The notes under the pieces: model-generated
What the model saw: only the letters and a program-made list of their open reading frames with translations
Database searches by the model: none
What the model was told of the DNA's origin: nothing
NCBI RefSeq assembly: GCF_008801715.1
Contig: NZ_VZPG01000004.1
Coordinates: 333,120-397,119 of the forward strand
Direction: 5' to 3'
Origin: Pseudochrobactrum saccharolyticum
GTDB taxonomy: Bacteria > Pseudomonadota > Alphaproteobacteria > Rhizobiales > Rhizobiaceae
DNA length: 64,000 nucleotides
Translations under genes and position numbers: made by a program
Part shown: in pieces, positions 8,344 through 17,077 of the stretch
Position numbering within the stretch: the stretch's first letter is position 1
Layout: the number at the start of each line of letters is the position of its first letter

Positions 8344-8383
8344 AAAAAAGCCCGTGCGCAGCACTCTGCGCGCGGGTATTTTT
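8344..8383 (+). terminator. Terminator after the flavin reductase gene
   Basis: 11-bp stem CCCGTGCGCAG/CTGCGCGCGGG with a CACT loop at 8351-8376, followed by TATTTTTATT and preceded by an A-run. Confidence 0.85.
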
Positions 8384-8433
8384 ATTATGAGAATGCTCAA
8401 GGACTAAAGGGGAGGCTGCAAAGGGAGATTGCA

Positions 8434-9336
8434 GTGGGAGTTTTGGGAATTTCATTGCGGCCTGCGGGGGCGCTGGTTCTGGCTGCGGGATTATTCTGCG
8501 CTGGTATGGCTCATGCGCAACCGCAGTTACAACCTTTCAAAGATGACTTGTTTTCTGCACAGACCGTGCTGAAAAGCGCCGATGGCGGCAATTATCTCAT
8601 CCTCGATTATAATGAAATGCGCGACATTAACGGGCGCGACACCATTGTAGAGAAGCGGGTGCAGGATAAATATGTCTCGCTGAAAATACGGGCGCAGCAG
8701 AAGGATGTCGCTGTGCCGACTGCAGCGGGCGTGGTGAAAACCTATCAGGTCGGCAAATTGACACCGCAGACCTCCATGATTGTGCTCTATCTCCATGGTA
8801 AAGGCGGCAACCGCCATCAGGGTGTGAATGACTTTACATTTGGCGGTAATTTTAACCGGCTTAAAAATCTGGTGGTGCAGGGCGGCGGTGTTTATCTTGC
8901 TCCGGATTTTTCGGATTTCGCAGCCAAGGGAACTTCAGAAATTTCCGGTTTGATTGCTGCCATGAAGCAGCAGGCACCACGTGCCAAGGTGATTGTCACC
9001 TGCGGTTCAGCGGGTGGTGTGCTGTGCTGGCAATTGACTGCGGATGCAACTGCGGCGCAGCAGATTGACGGGCTGGCACTGCTTGGCTCCCTCTGGGATG
9101 ACCAGTTCCGCAAGAGCGTTGCGTTTAAACGCAAGGTTCCGGTTTTCCTAAGCCATGGTAGTCGTGATCCGGTTTTTGCGATTGACAGTCAGGAAGCTTT
9201 TTACCGGTCTTTGCGCAAAACAAAGGGCGGATATCCGGTGGTGATGCATCGTTATGAAAGCGGCAATCACGGTACGCCGATCCGCATGACAGACTGGCGG
9301 GTGGCATTGAACTGGCTGGTTAGCAAGGCGCCATAA
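8434..9336 (+). CDS. Secreted alpha/beta hydrolase
   Basis: The start is GTG, 8 nt after AAGGGAG. A signal peptide ends at AHA/QPQ (near residue 28), so the protein is periplasmic or exported. The rest has an alpha/beta hydrolase layout: MIVLYLHGKGGNR (oxyanion strand), VTCGSAGG with the likely nucleophile Ser near residue 200, FLSHGSRDPVFA (Asp) and ESGNHGTP (His). The subfamily is not recognised and the substrate is unknown. It is a single gene between terminators. Confidence 0.72.
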   Translation: MGVLGISLRPAGALVLAAGLFCAGMAHAQPQLQPFKDDLFSAQTVLKSADGGNYLILDYNEMRDINGRDTIVEKRVQDKYVSLKIRAQQKDVAVPTAAGVVKTYQVGKLTPQTSMIVLYLHGKGGNRHQGVNDFTFGGNFNRLKNLVVQGGGVYLAPDFSDFAAKGTSEISGLIAAMKQQAPRAKVIVTCGSAGGVLCWQLTADATAAQQIDGLALLGSLWDDQFRKSVAFKRKVPVFLSHGSRDPVFAIDSQEAFYRSLRKTKGGYPVVMHRYESGNHGTPIRMTDWRVALNWLVSKAP

Positions 9337-9507
9337 AATCTGCTGCGGATAATGTCAGTACAGGGCATTTTGACTGTGGAGCATGAAGGATTGTTGGTCA
9401 GTGTGACTGTGCTGCCACTCGACATTTGGGAAAAAGCGAATAGGTTCGGCTCAGAAAAAAGTGACGATTTCACAGTAATAACATCTGTTTTATGAATGAG
9501 GCATGGT

Positions 9508-9996
9508 ATGCGCACCAGCACAGGTTCCGCAAAACGTTTTGTACTTCTGGCAATGTTTGCTCCGCTGGTTGCCGCCTGTACCACAACATCCAACACAACT
9601 CCGGCTCCGATAACGGCTGCTGCACAGGCACCGGTTCCGGTTGCTTCGCAAATGCCGAGCTTCCCGCAATTCGTGCGCAGCAATGTAGCGCCTGAACTGG
9701 CAAATCCGTGCATTACAGCAGCGGCTAACCGCTACTATATTCCGGAGCGCGTGGTTACTGCTGTAGACAGCCGTCCGGGCGGCGGTGGCAATACGGATGT
9801 GATCCTGAAAGTGGATTCCCGTGATGCACGCTGCACAATCAGCGCCAACGGCACTGTGCGTTCGGTTGTTGATACCAGCCCGATGAGTGCCGATCAGCGC
9901 GCAGCCAATGAAGCAGCTGCTAAAGCGCCTGCAGCAACGCCTGCCAAGGCTGCACCTGCGAAAAAAGCCGCAACAAAACAGAAAAAAGCCAGCTGA
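9508..9996 (+). CDS. Small lipoprotein with Ala/Lys-rich tail
   Basis: About 162 residues from the ATG at 9508, with GAGG 7 nt upstream. The N-terminus has a lipobox, APLVAAC, so the protein should be lipidated and membrane-attached. A central region with conserved-looking Cys pairs (NPCITAA, DARCTIS) is followed by a low-complexity tail of Ala, Pro and Lys (TPAKAAPAKKAATKQKKAS). This fits Hyphomicrobiales outer-membrane lipoproteins of unknown function. A palindromic repeat starts 5 nt after the stop. Confidence 0.65.
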   Translation: MRTSTGSAKRFVLLAMFAPLVAACTTTSNTTPAPITAAAQAPVPVASQMPSFPQFVRSNVAPELANPCITAAANRYYIPERVVTAVDSRPGGGGNTDVILKVDSRDARCTISANGTVRSVVDTSPMSADQRAANEAAAKAPAATPAKAAPAKKAATKQKKAS

Positions 9997-10000
9997 TTTT

Positions 10001-10044
10001 TTAGAGCGCCGTGCGCCCTCCCGGGCGCACAAAGGTCGCTCTAA
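10001..10044 (+). repeat. 44-bp palindromic repeat, copy A2
   Basis: TTAGAGCG...CGCTCTAA ends with inner GTGCGCCC/GGGCGCAC arms. It differs from A1 (4409-4452) at six positions, almost all in the loop. The second (GCATAATT) half of the composite is absent. Confidence 0.85.
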
Positions 10045-10072
10045 CATTTTATAGGCTGAGAATTACAAAAAG

Positions 10073-10100
10073 GCCGCTCTTAATACAGAGCGGCTTTTTT
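10073..10100 (+). terminator. Terminator downstream of the lipoprotein gene
   Basis: GCCGCTCT/AGAGCGGC stem (10073-10080 and 10087-10094) followed by TTTTTT. Confidence 0.8.
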
Positions 10101-10157
10101 GTTTGAGAAAATGATTCCGATAGTGGTGCTAACCATCTGAAATCATTGTGTAGATAA

Positions 10158-10189
10158 AGAAAAAGGCCGCGGTCGAGGGACACGCGGCC
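10158..10189 (-). terminator. Terminator of the dpp operon
   Basis: On the minus strand GGCCGCG/CGCGGCC pairs across an 11-nt loop (10165-10189) and is followed by TTTTTCTTT. It lies 24 nt after the dppF-like stop. Confidence 0.8.
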
Positions 10190-10212
10190 TGATTTTTAAT
10201 GATGTCAGGAAA

Positions 10213-10983
10213 TCAGCGTTTGAAGCCTTCACTGGCAACCATCAGATTGCGTGTATAGTCTTCTTTCAGATTGCCCTTAGCGAGATCATCAGCTTTGAGT
10301 TTCTCAACAATCGTACCGTTCTGCATTACCGCCAGCTCATCACACATATGGGTGATAACTGCGAGATCGTGACTGACCATAACGAAGGTCAGTTTACGGT
10401 CGCGGCGGATTTGCTCCAGCAGGTTGAGCACTTCCGCCTGAACGGAAGCATCAAGTGCGGAAGTCGGTTCATCCAGCAGCAGAATGCTCGGCTCGACGAT
10501 GAGGGCGCGTGCAATCGCAATACGCTGACGCTGACCACCGGAAAGCTGGTGCGGATAGCGGAAGCGGAAGCCGGAGCCCAAGCCTACTTCATCCAATGCT
10601 CGGACAATACGCTTCTCCGTGTCTTTGATGCCGTGGATAGCCAATGGCTCAAGCAAGAGGCGATCTACAGTCTGGCGCGGGTGAAGGGAACCGTAAGGAT
10701 CCTGAAACACCATCTGTACCGTGTTATAGAAGGCCTTGTCACGCGGGTTTGGTATTGGCTTGCCGTTGACCTCAATCTTGCCGGAAGAGGTTGGTGCCAG
10801 TCCTGCAACTGCGCGCAGCAGTGTGGACTTGCCCGAACCGGATTCACCGACCAGACCAAAGGAGGAGCCATTAGCAACCGTGATCGACGCATCTTTCAAC
10901 GCGTGGAAGTCATTGAACAAGACATTGAGATTTTCAATGAACAATGCCGGATTGGCAGATGTTTTTGTACTGGTACCGGTCAT
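10213..10983 (-). CDS. dppF: Peptide ABC transporter ATPase, DppF type
   Basis: Second ATPase of a dipeptide/oligopeptide importer. Walker [11 protein letters not shown]-loop MVFQDPYGSLHP, signature LSGGQRQRIAIARAL, Walker [13 protein letters not shown] and the switch His in MVSHDLAVI are all present. The start at 10983 gives an ATGA overlap with the preceding ATPase gene. Length (256 residues) is a little under usual DppF. It is the last gene of the operon, followed by a terminator. Confidence 0.9.
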   Translation of the reverse strand: MTGTSTKTSANPALFIENLNVLFNDFHALKDASITVANGSSFGLVGESGSGKSTLLRAVAGLAPTSSGKIEVNGKPIPNPRDKAFYNTVQMVFQDPYGSLHPRQTVDRLLLEPLAIHGIKDTEKRIVRALDEVGLGSGFRFRYPHQLSGGQRQRIAIARALIVEPSILLLDEPTSALDASVQAEVLNLLEQIRRDRKLTFVMVSHDLAVITHMCDELAVMQNGTIVEKLKADDLAKGNLKEDYTRNLMVASEGFKR

Positions 10984-11816
10984 ACGCTCCACTCCGCCTG
11001 ACGTTGCAGGGTTGGCAGCGGATGACGGTCGGCGCCGATCTTAGGCATGCAGTTCAGAAGCCCCTGAGTATATGGATGTTTTGCATTGGCCAGATCGCTT
11101 GCGGCAATTTCCTCAACAATACGACCGGCATACATCACGATAACGCGGTCGCAGAAGGAGGAAACCAAACGCAGATCGTGGCTGATAAAGATCAGCCCCA
11201 TTCCGCGGTCTGCCACCAGCTTGTCGAGAATACCAAGCACTTCAAGCTGAACGGTGACGTCGAGAGCCGAAGTCGGCTCATCGGCAATCAGCAGTTCAGG
11301 CTGGGCAATCAGCATCATCGCGATCATTACGCGCTGTCCCATACCGCCGGATACTTCGTGCGGATAGAGATCAAAAACGCGCTCCGGATCACGGATCTGT
11401 ACCGCTTCCAGCATTTCCAGAGCCTTCTGACGGGCTTCGGATTTTTTGACCGGTGCATGAGCCGAAAGCGTCTCAATAATCTGGCGACCAATGGTCATAA
11501 CAGGATTGAGCGAATATTTCGGATCCTGCAGAACCATGGCCACGCGGCTGCCGCGCAAAGCACGGCGTTCTTTTGCAGAGATGCCGAGCAGATCAATACC
11601 ATCAAATTCCAGACGCTTGGCTGTGATTTTTGCATGGGGCGGTGTCAGCCCCATGATGGCGCGGCCGGTCTGGGATTTACCCGAGCCGGATTCACCCACA
11701 ATGCCCAGACGCTCACGTCCCAGCGTGAAAGACACGCCGCGAACAGCCTCAATCGAGCCGGTGCGGGTAGGGAATGATACCCGCAGATCGTCAACATAAA
11801 GCAGCTTATCACTCAT
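10980..11816 (-). CDS. dppD: Peptide ABC transporter ATPase, DppD type
   Basis: First ATPase of the importer, 278 residues. Walker [11 protein letters not shown]-loop [12 protein letters not shown], signature [15 protein letters not shown], Walker [13 protein letters not shown] and H-loop FISHDLRLV are present. Usual DppD proteins carry a C-terminal Cys-rich tail; here the end is short and has a single Cys (LLNCMPKIG). It overlaps the permease gene upstream and dppF downstream by 4 nt each (ATGA), giving tight translational coupling. Confidence 0.9.
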   Translation of the reverse strand: MSDKLLYVDDLRVSFPTRTGSIEAVRGVSFTLGRERLGIVGESGSGKSQTGRAIMGLTPPHAKITAKRLEFDGIDLLGISAKERRALRGSRVAMVLQDPKYSLNPVMTIGRQIIETLSAHAPVKKSEARQKALEMLEAVQIRDPERVFDLYPHEVSGGMGQRVMIAMMLIAQPELLIADEPTSALDVTVQLEVLGILDKLVADRGMGLIFISHDLRLVSSFCDRVIVMYAGRIVEEIAASDLANAKHPYTQGLLNCMPKIGADRHPLPTLQRQAEWSV

Positions 11817-12742
11817 TGGTTGTTGCCTCGCGGATCAAGAGCGTCACGCAGGCCGTCACCAAGCAGGTTGAAGCCAAGGCTGACAATGAGAATGGCCATG
11901 CCCGGTACAGCGGCTACCCACCACTGGTCGAGAATGAAACGACGGCCGGAAGCAATCATTGCACCCCATTCAGGCAGTGGCGGCTGAGCACCGAGACCCA
12001 GGAAGCCAAGACCGGCAGCAGTCAGAATAATACCGGCCATATCCAGCGTCACACGAACGATCAGCGAGGACAGGCAGAGCGGCATAATATGACGGATGAC
12101 GATACGGGCAGGGGATGCGCCCATCAGCTTCACAGCTGAAATATAGTCCGAATTGCGTAATGTCAGTGTTTCTGCACGGGCAATACGGGCATAAGGCGGC
12201 CATGAGGTAATCGCAATCGCGATAACTGCATTTTCAATGCCGGGTCCCAGAGCCGCAACAAAAGCGAGCGCCAGAATGAGCTTCGGAAAAGCAAGGAAAA
12301 TATCGGTAATACGCATTAGCAGCGCATCAACCCAGCCACCGGCATAACCGGCTACAGTGCCGACCAGAAGACCGACAGGAGCCGACAGGATAGCCACCAG
12401 CAGCACAACATAGAGCGTCCAGCGGGAGCCGTAGATCAGACGGGAGAGAATATCGCGCCCCTGATCGTCTGTACCCAGCAGATAGCCCGGTGAGCCCATT
12501 GGCAGCAGGCGTGAATTGGCCAGATCACCGGAAACCGGTGAATGCGGTGCCAGCCATGGTGCAAAGGCAGCCACGAATACCAGCAGACCGATGATAATCA
12601 GGCCGAGTACCGCAAGTTTATTCGCGGTAAAACGGCGCCAGATCATGTAGGAACGGCCGAGTTTGGCTTGTGCACGGGATTGCGGACGCTCAGTGAGCAG
12701 CCATTCCCGCCATGTTTCTTTTGGAAGTGTTGTCTCACTCAT
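11813..12742 (-). CDS. dppC: Peptide ABC transporter permease, DppC type
   Basis: Inner-membrane permease, 309 residues. N-terminal OppC-N segment (FTANKLAVLGLIIIGLLVF), then GTDDQGRDILSRLIYGSRWTL, the DppC/OppC signature, about six helices in total and an EAA-type loop near AVKLMGASPARIVIRHIMP. It pairs with the DppB-type permease, whose stop overlaps its ATG by 4 nt. Confidence 0.9.
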   Translation of the reverse strand: MSETTLPKETWREWLLTERPQSRAQAKLGRSYMIWRRFTANKLAVLGLIIIGLLVFVAAFAPWLAPHSPVSGDLANSRLLPMGSPGYLLGTDDQGRDILSRLIYGSRWTLYVVLLVAILSAPVGLLVGTVAGYAGGWVDALLMRITDIFLAFPKLILALAFVAALGPGIENAVIAIAITSWPPYARIARAETLTLRNSDYISAVKLMGASPARIVIRHIMPLCLSSLIVRVTLDMAGIILTAAGLGFLGLGAQPPLPEWGAMIASGRRFILDQWWVAAVPGMAILIVSLGFNLLGDGLRDALDPRGNNQ

Positions 12743-13803
12743 CGTGCGCGCGTCCGTGGGTCGAGTGTCCGATAGAGCAGATCGGAAAGCAGATTAAGGG
12801 CAATAAACACAGAGCCGATGATAATGGTGCCGCCGAGAACAGCATTCATATCAGCGCTTTGCAGAGAATTGGTGATGTACAGACCAAGACCCGGCCATGA
12901 GAACACGGTTTCAGTCAGAACCGAGCCTTCCAGCATACCGGCATAGGACAGGGCAATCACAGTCACAAGCGGTACGGCCGCATTGCGCAGGGCATGACCC
13001 CAGATGATCTTGGTTTCGCTTAAGCCCTTTGCACGCGCTGCAACGATATATTCCTGATCCAGTTCATTGAGCATGAAAGAACGGGTCATGCGGCTGATAT
13101 AGGCCAGAGAGAAATAACCGAGCAGCGAGGCAGGCAGAATGATATGCGAGAGAATATTCCCCAGCGCATCCCACTGGCGCTGAATAATCGCATCCAGCAT
13201 ATAAAGACCGGTGATCGGCGTGAAGGTATATTCATAGGCCACATCAATACGACCCGGACCTGCAACCCAGCCAAGCTTGGCGTAGAAAATCAGCAGACAG
13301 ATCATGCCGAGCCAGAAGATCGGAACGGAATAACCGAACAGACCGATAACGCGCACCAGCTGATCGATGAAGCTGCCGCGCTTTACAGCCGCGAGCACAC
13401 CGAGCGGAATGCCGAAGACAGCGCCGATCAGCGTGCCGATGGTTGCCAGTTCCATTGTTGCAGGGAAAACGCGCTTGATGTCAGTCATAACCGGATTGGA
13501 GGTCAGAACCGACATGCCGAAATCACCGGACAGGGCTTTTTGAACATAAATAATGAATTGCTGCCAGATCGGCAGATTTAATCCTAACTCTTCGCGGGTG
13601 CGCTCAATAACATGAGCCGGTGCGCGGTCACCGAGAATTGCAAGAACCGGATCAATCGGAATGACGCGACCAATGAAGAAGGTCACAGCCAGCAGACCGA
13701 GATAGGTTGTGATGACGACCAGCAAGAAGCTCCCGATCCCGAGAGCCCATTTGCTGATCCGGGCGTTTTTGCGCCCGGATGCTGTAATAGTGGTTACACT
13801 CAT
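12739..13803 (-). CDS. dppB: Peptide ABC transporter permease, DppB type
   Basis: Inner-membrane permease, 354 residues, slightly long for DppB because of an N-terminal extension. Key stretches are RTREELGLNLPIWQQFIIYV, GVLAAVKRGSFIDQLVRVIG, the EAA loop AARAKGLSETKIIWGHALRN and the end SWPGLGLYI. It lies 6 nt after the binding-protein gene. Together with dppC it forms the pore for peptides delivered by the DppA-like protein. Confidence 0.9.
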   Translation of the reverse strand: MSVTTITASGRKNARISKWALGIGSFLLVVITTYLGLLAVTFFIGRVIPIDPVLAILGDRAPAHVIERTREELGLNLPIWQQFIIYVQKALSGDFGMSVLTSNPVMTDIKRVFPATMELATIGTLIGAVFGIPLGVLAAVKRGSFIDQLVRVIGLFGYSVPIFWLGMICLLIFYAKLGWVAGPGRIDVAYEYTFTPITGLYMLDAIIQRQWDALGNILSHIILPASLLGYFSLAYISRMTRSFMLNELDQEYIVAARAKGLSETKIIWGHALRNAAVPLVTVIALSYAGMLEGSVLTETVFSWPGLGLYITNSLQSADMNAVLGGTIIIGSVFIALNLLSDLLYRTLDPRTRAR

Positions 13804-13809
13804 ACCGTA

Positions 13810-15444
13810 TTATTTCTTCGATACGTCGTAGACAGAGTTGGTGGTGAAGGTCACGCCCAGCTTGTAGTTTTCGACATTATTGCGGTAAGCGGCAACTTCA
13901 GTCTGCTGGAACAGAATGACAAACGGACCGTCATCAAGCAGTTTCTTCTGCAGGTCCATATACATCTGTGTACGCTTCTCAGTGTCGCGTTCCAGAACAG
14001 CAGCTTTGGTTTCCTTGGTCAGCTCAGGAATATCCCACGCGTTGCGCCATGCCAGTGTTTTGGCCGATGCATCGTCTTTATTGTCAGGATTGCTGGCAAA
14101 GGTGTCCGCATTGGTGTTCGGATCCCAGTAGTCTGTGCCCCACTGACCGATATAGAGATCATGCTTGCGGGCACGATATTTGGTCAGGGTCTGTTTGCCG
14201 TCGCCCGGAATGATTTCCATCTTGATACCGGCCTGAGCAAAAGTCTGCTGAATGGATTCAGCAATACCGGTGACTGGCTGGCTGGAACGCACATCCATGG
14301 TGATGTTGAAACCGTCTTTCAGACCGGCTTTCTCCAGCAATTCCTTAGCCTTGGCTACGTCGAGCTTGTACGGTTTTTCATCCGACGCGCCGAGCAGACC
14401 CTTTGGCAGGAATGTCTGGTGCTGAACACCGATATGTTTAATCAGTGTTGATTCAATCGCGCTGTAATCAACGAGATATTTCAGAGCTTCACGCACTTCA
14501 GGCTTGGCCAGAGTTTCGTTTTTCTGGTTGAGGCTGAAGTAATAAACAGTGCCCTTTGGTGCGGATGCCAGCGAAACGCCTTCGGTCTTGGCAATCGCAT
14601 CAATGTCGCCCGGCTCAAGGTTACGCGCTACGTCGATATCGCCTTTTTCAAGCATCAGACGCTGGGTCGCGCTTTCCTTGACATAGCGGTAAATCGCGCG
14701 TTTCAGCGGGGATTTGTCGCCACGGTAATTGTCATTGCGTTCCAGAACAACGATTTCATTGGCGCGCCAGTCGCGGACAATCATCGGGCCTGAACCGGCA
14801 TAATTGGTCTTCAGCCAGCCATAGCCGTAATCGCCGTCTTTGGCGTTTTCTTCAACCAGTTTCTTGTCAACAACCGAGGCCACGTCAGCGGTCAGGCAGT
14901 TCAGCACGAAGCTTGGCGCATAGGACTGGTCAACAGTGATAACCAGTGTATTGGCATCAGTTGCCTTGATCTTCTCTTCCACATTATCCGGCTTGAAACC
15001 GAACTGGGTGAGGATGAAAGACGGGCTCTTGTCAATTTTAACAGCACGGATGAGCGAGTAGGCCACATCTTCAGCTGTCAGCGGGTTGCCGGAGGCGAAC
15101 TTCTGGCCTTCACGGATTTTGAAAGTATAGGTCAGGCCGTCTTCGGAAACTTCCCAGCTTTCCGCAACGTCGCCGATGACCTTGGATGCATCATTCGGGT
15201 CGAGACGCAGCAGGCGGTCATAGGTGTTGCCGAGGATTTCGCCGGTGGAGAGCTCGAAGGATTCCGCCGGATCCAGCGTAATCATGTCATCGAATGTCCA
15301 GCCCAGAACCAGCGTATCGGCCGGTGTTGCGGCCTGCACTGCTGCTGCGCTGACAAATACGCCCAGAGCGGCGGTGGCTGCGAGATAACCAAAACGATTT
15401 AATGTTTTAATCCCGTTGGATTTTTTAATCATTATATACCCCAT
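13810..15444 (-). CDS. dppA: Periplasmic peptide-binding protein (SBP family 5)
   Basis: Extracytoplasmic receptor of the importer, 544 residues. A signal peptide runs to about residue 38 (AVQA/ATPAD). Family 5 marks include LVLGWTFDDMITLDPAESFE at the mature N-terminus, AESWEVSEDGLTYTFKIREG and a C-terminal peptide-binding lobe. An in-frame ATG at 15432 is an alternative start. It is second in the operon, after a dipeptidase gene from which it is separated by two hairpins. Whether it prefers dipeptides, longer peptides or another ligand is not readable. Confidence 0.88.
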   Translation of the reverse strand: MGYIMIKKSNGIKTLNRFGYLAATAALGVFVSAAAVQAATPADTLVLGWTFDDMITLDPAESFELSTGEILGNTYDRLLRLDPNDASKVIGDVAESWEVSEDGLTYTFKIREGQKFASGNPLTAEDVAYSLIRAVKIDKSPSFILTQFGFKPDNVEEKIKATDANTLVITVDQSYAPSFVLNCLTADVASVVDKKLVEENAKDGDYGYGWLKTNYAGSGPMIVRDWRANEIVVLERNDNYRGDKSPLKRAIYRYVKESATQRLMLEKGDIDVARNLEPGDIDAIAKTEGVSLASAPKGTVYYFSLNQKNETLAKPEVREALKYLVDYSAIESTLIKHIGVQHQTFLPKGLLGASDEKPYKLDVAKAKELLEKAGLKDGFNITMDVRSSQPVTGIAESIQQTFAQAGIKMEIIPGDGKQTLTKYRARKHDLYIGQWGTDYWDPNTNADTFASNPDNKDDASAKTLAWRNAWDIPELTKETKAAVLERDTEKRTQMYMDLQKKLLDDGPFVILFQQTEVAAYRNNVENYKLGVTFTTNSVYDVSKK

Positions 15445-15478
15445 ATTTCATCCCAAATGATTGGCCGTTCAACGTGCC

Positions 15479-15545
15479 TGCGATACTGAAAACACGTGTA
15501 TCGCACCGTGTTATTTTCTTTCTGCCGAGCTAATCCGGCAGAAAG
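15479..15545 (-). promoter_or_regulatory. Two hairpins between the dipeptidase gene and dppA
   Basis: TGCGATAC/GTATCGCA (15479-15505) and the 10-bp CTTTCTGCCG/CGGCAGAAAG (15518-15545) are both clean stems. On the minus strand neither is followed by a T-run, so processing or stabilisation of the dppA message fits better than termination. Confidence 0.5.
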
Positions 15546-15637
15546 ATTTTTATCTATCATATGATTGAATGGCAGGACTCCGCAAGGAGGCTGACACTTG
15601 TCGTCAACTGATTGTTTTTGTGCTTTTTTATGATTGC

Positions 15638-16702
15638 TCAGTGGTGTTCATGCCAGGCAGAGCGCAGCACACGCAGCCAGTTTTCACGACAGATTTTTGC
15701 AAGATCATCCTCGCCATAGCCCGCTTCCCGCAGCGCCTGAACGAGATTTTGTGTACCCGCAGCATCCGTAATACCTTCCGGTATCGGGCCGCCGTCATAA
15801 TCCGAGCCGAGCGCCACACCATCGATGCCGACTTTCTTCACCAGATAATCAATATGGCGCACCATATCGCTCATCGGTGTGGCCGTATTCACCTGACCAT
15901 CTGCGCGCAGCATGGTGGTGACATAGTTCAGGCCGACCAGACCATTGCTCTCGGCAATTGCATCCAGCTGTTTGTCGGTGAGGTTGCGTGCAACCGGTGT
16001 CAGGGCATGGGCATTGGAATGGCTGGCAATCAAAGGCTGATTGCTGAGTTTGGCCACATCCCAGAAGCCTTTTTCAGTGATATGCGACAGGTCGATCAGG
16101 ATGCCGAGGCTGTTGCAGGCCTTAATCAGCTCTTTACCGGCATCGGTCAGTCCCGGTGCGGTATCAGGGCTCATCGGATAGGAGAACGGTACGCCGTGGC
16201 CGAAAATATTATGGCGGCTCCAGACAGGGCCGAGCGAGCGCAAACCGGCCTGATAGAACAGTTCCAGTGCCTTCAGATCCTTGTCGAGCGCTTCACAACC
16301 TTCCATATGCAGAACGGCTGCAAAGTCACCGTCTGCAATGGCATTGTCGATATCCTGACCGGTTCGGCAGATTTTCCATCCGCCTGCGCGTTCAAGCTTA
16401 TAGGCGATGTCGATAAATTCGCTGGCGATGTCGAAGGAATAGGTGCGGTCAAGCGGGGCAGCAAGCGGCGTGTCGTAATGACCATTGCTGTCCGGTTCGT
16501 CAAAAATTGTTTCGCCGGTAGCAGGGTTGGGAATGTAAATCGCGCAGAGGCCGCCGGCAAGGCCGCCTTTGCGGGAGCGTGGCAGATCAATATGACCCTG
16601 CGTGGTTCCTTCGATAAATTCCTTTACCGGATCTTCGCCTTTATTACGGTTCTCCCAAAGACGAAGCAGCACATCATTATGGCCGTCAAAAACTGCTTGC
16701 AT
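15638..16702 (-). CDS. Membrane dipeptidase (peptidase M19 family)
   Basis: Zinc-dependent dipeptidase of the renal dipeptidase family, 354 residues. FDGHNDVLLR near the N-terminus carries the first zinc ligands (H and D), HMEGCEAL the bridging Glu, and LIDLSHITEKGFWDV and PLIASHSNAHAL the His ligands, with GLVGLNYV and ALGSDYDGG near the end. No signal peptide is seen, so it is probably cytosolic and cleaves imported dipeptides. It leads a six-gene operon with the dpp-type transporter, coupling uptake and hydrolysis. Some family members act on D-amino-acid-containing peptides. Confidence 0.9.
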   Translation of the reverse strand: MQAVFDGHNDVLLRLWENRNKGEDPVKEFIEGTTQGHIDLPRSRKGGLAGGLCAIYIPNPATGETIFDEPDSNGHYDTPLAAPLDRTYSFDIASEFIDIAYKLERAGGWKICRTGQDIDNAIADGDFAAVLHMEGCEALDKDLKALELFYQAGLRSLGPVWSRHNIFGHGVPFSYPMSPDTAPGLTDAGKELIKACNSLGILIDLSHITEKGFWDVAKLSNQPLIASHSNAHALTPVARNLTDKQLDAIAESNGLVGLNYVTTMLRADGQVNTATPMSDMVRHIDYLVKKVGIDGVALGSDYDGGPIPEGITDAAGTQNLVQALREAGYGEDDLAKICRENWLRVLRSAWHEHH

Positions 16703-17018
16703 GATTAAATTCCCAATTTCCTCAGCTTAACTTTAAAATCAGGGAGCCTGTTCAAGTCAAGCTGCGGGGCACGATCAAGCTGTTGACCGGTTGAGGCAGC
16801 TCAAAGGCGCGTATAAAAAAGCAGTGAAAATGACGAAGACAAAGAGGAAAATGCATCGAAAAAGTTATTATCCTGACATTAATCAGGTGGGGGAATGCAA
16901 AATTTGCATAAACCTATGCTGAAAAAACAAACCATATTCAGAATGGATACGCTTATTCAAGCTTTTGTTTTTTATAATAAAATCAATGTATTTTAGCAAA
17001 AAATCTAAAAATATGAAA
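16703..17018. other. AT-rich intergenic region without a gene
   Basis: About 300 nt between the dipeptidase gene start and the terminator of the outer-membrane protein gene. It is expected to hold the promoter of the dipeptidase-dpp operon. I see no repeat or open frame of interest. Confidence 0.5.
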
Positions 17019-17051
17019 AAAGCGCCGTATTTAAGAAAATACGGCGCTTTG
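17019..17051 (-). terminator. Terminator of the outer-membrane protein gene
   Basis: Stem AAGCGCCGTATTT/AAATACGGCGCTT with a short AAGA loop. On the minus strand it ends in TTTTTT and lies 27 nt after the stop codon. The sequence is nearly symmetrical, so it may also work rightward. Confidence 0.85.
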
Positions 17052-17077
17052 GTTTGGTTTGTTCAAATACTCAAGAA

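Noticed and set aside
9492..9695. Alternative-frame ORF starting 16 nt before the lipoprotein
   Set aside because: It overlaps the lipoprotein gene, which has a lipobox and a better-placed ribosome site.
15569..16708. 379-codon plus-strand open frame opposite the M19 dipeptidase gene
   Set aside because: It lacks any motif and mirrors a gene with full zinc-peptidase motifs; a by-product of codon bias.
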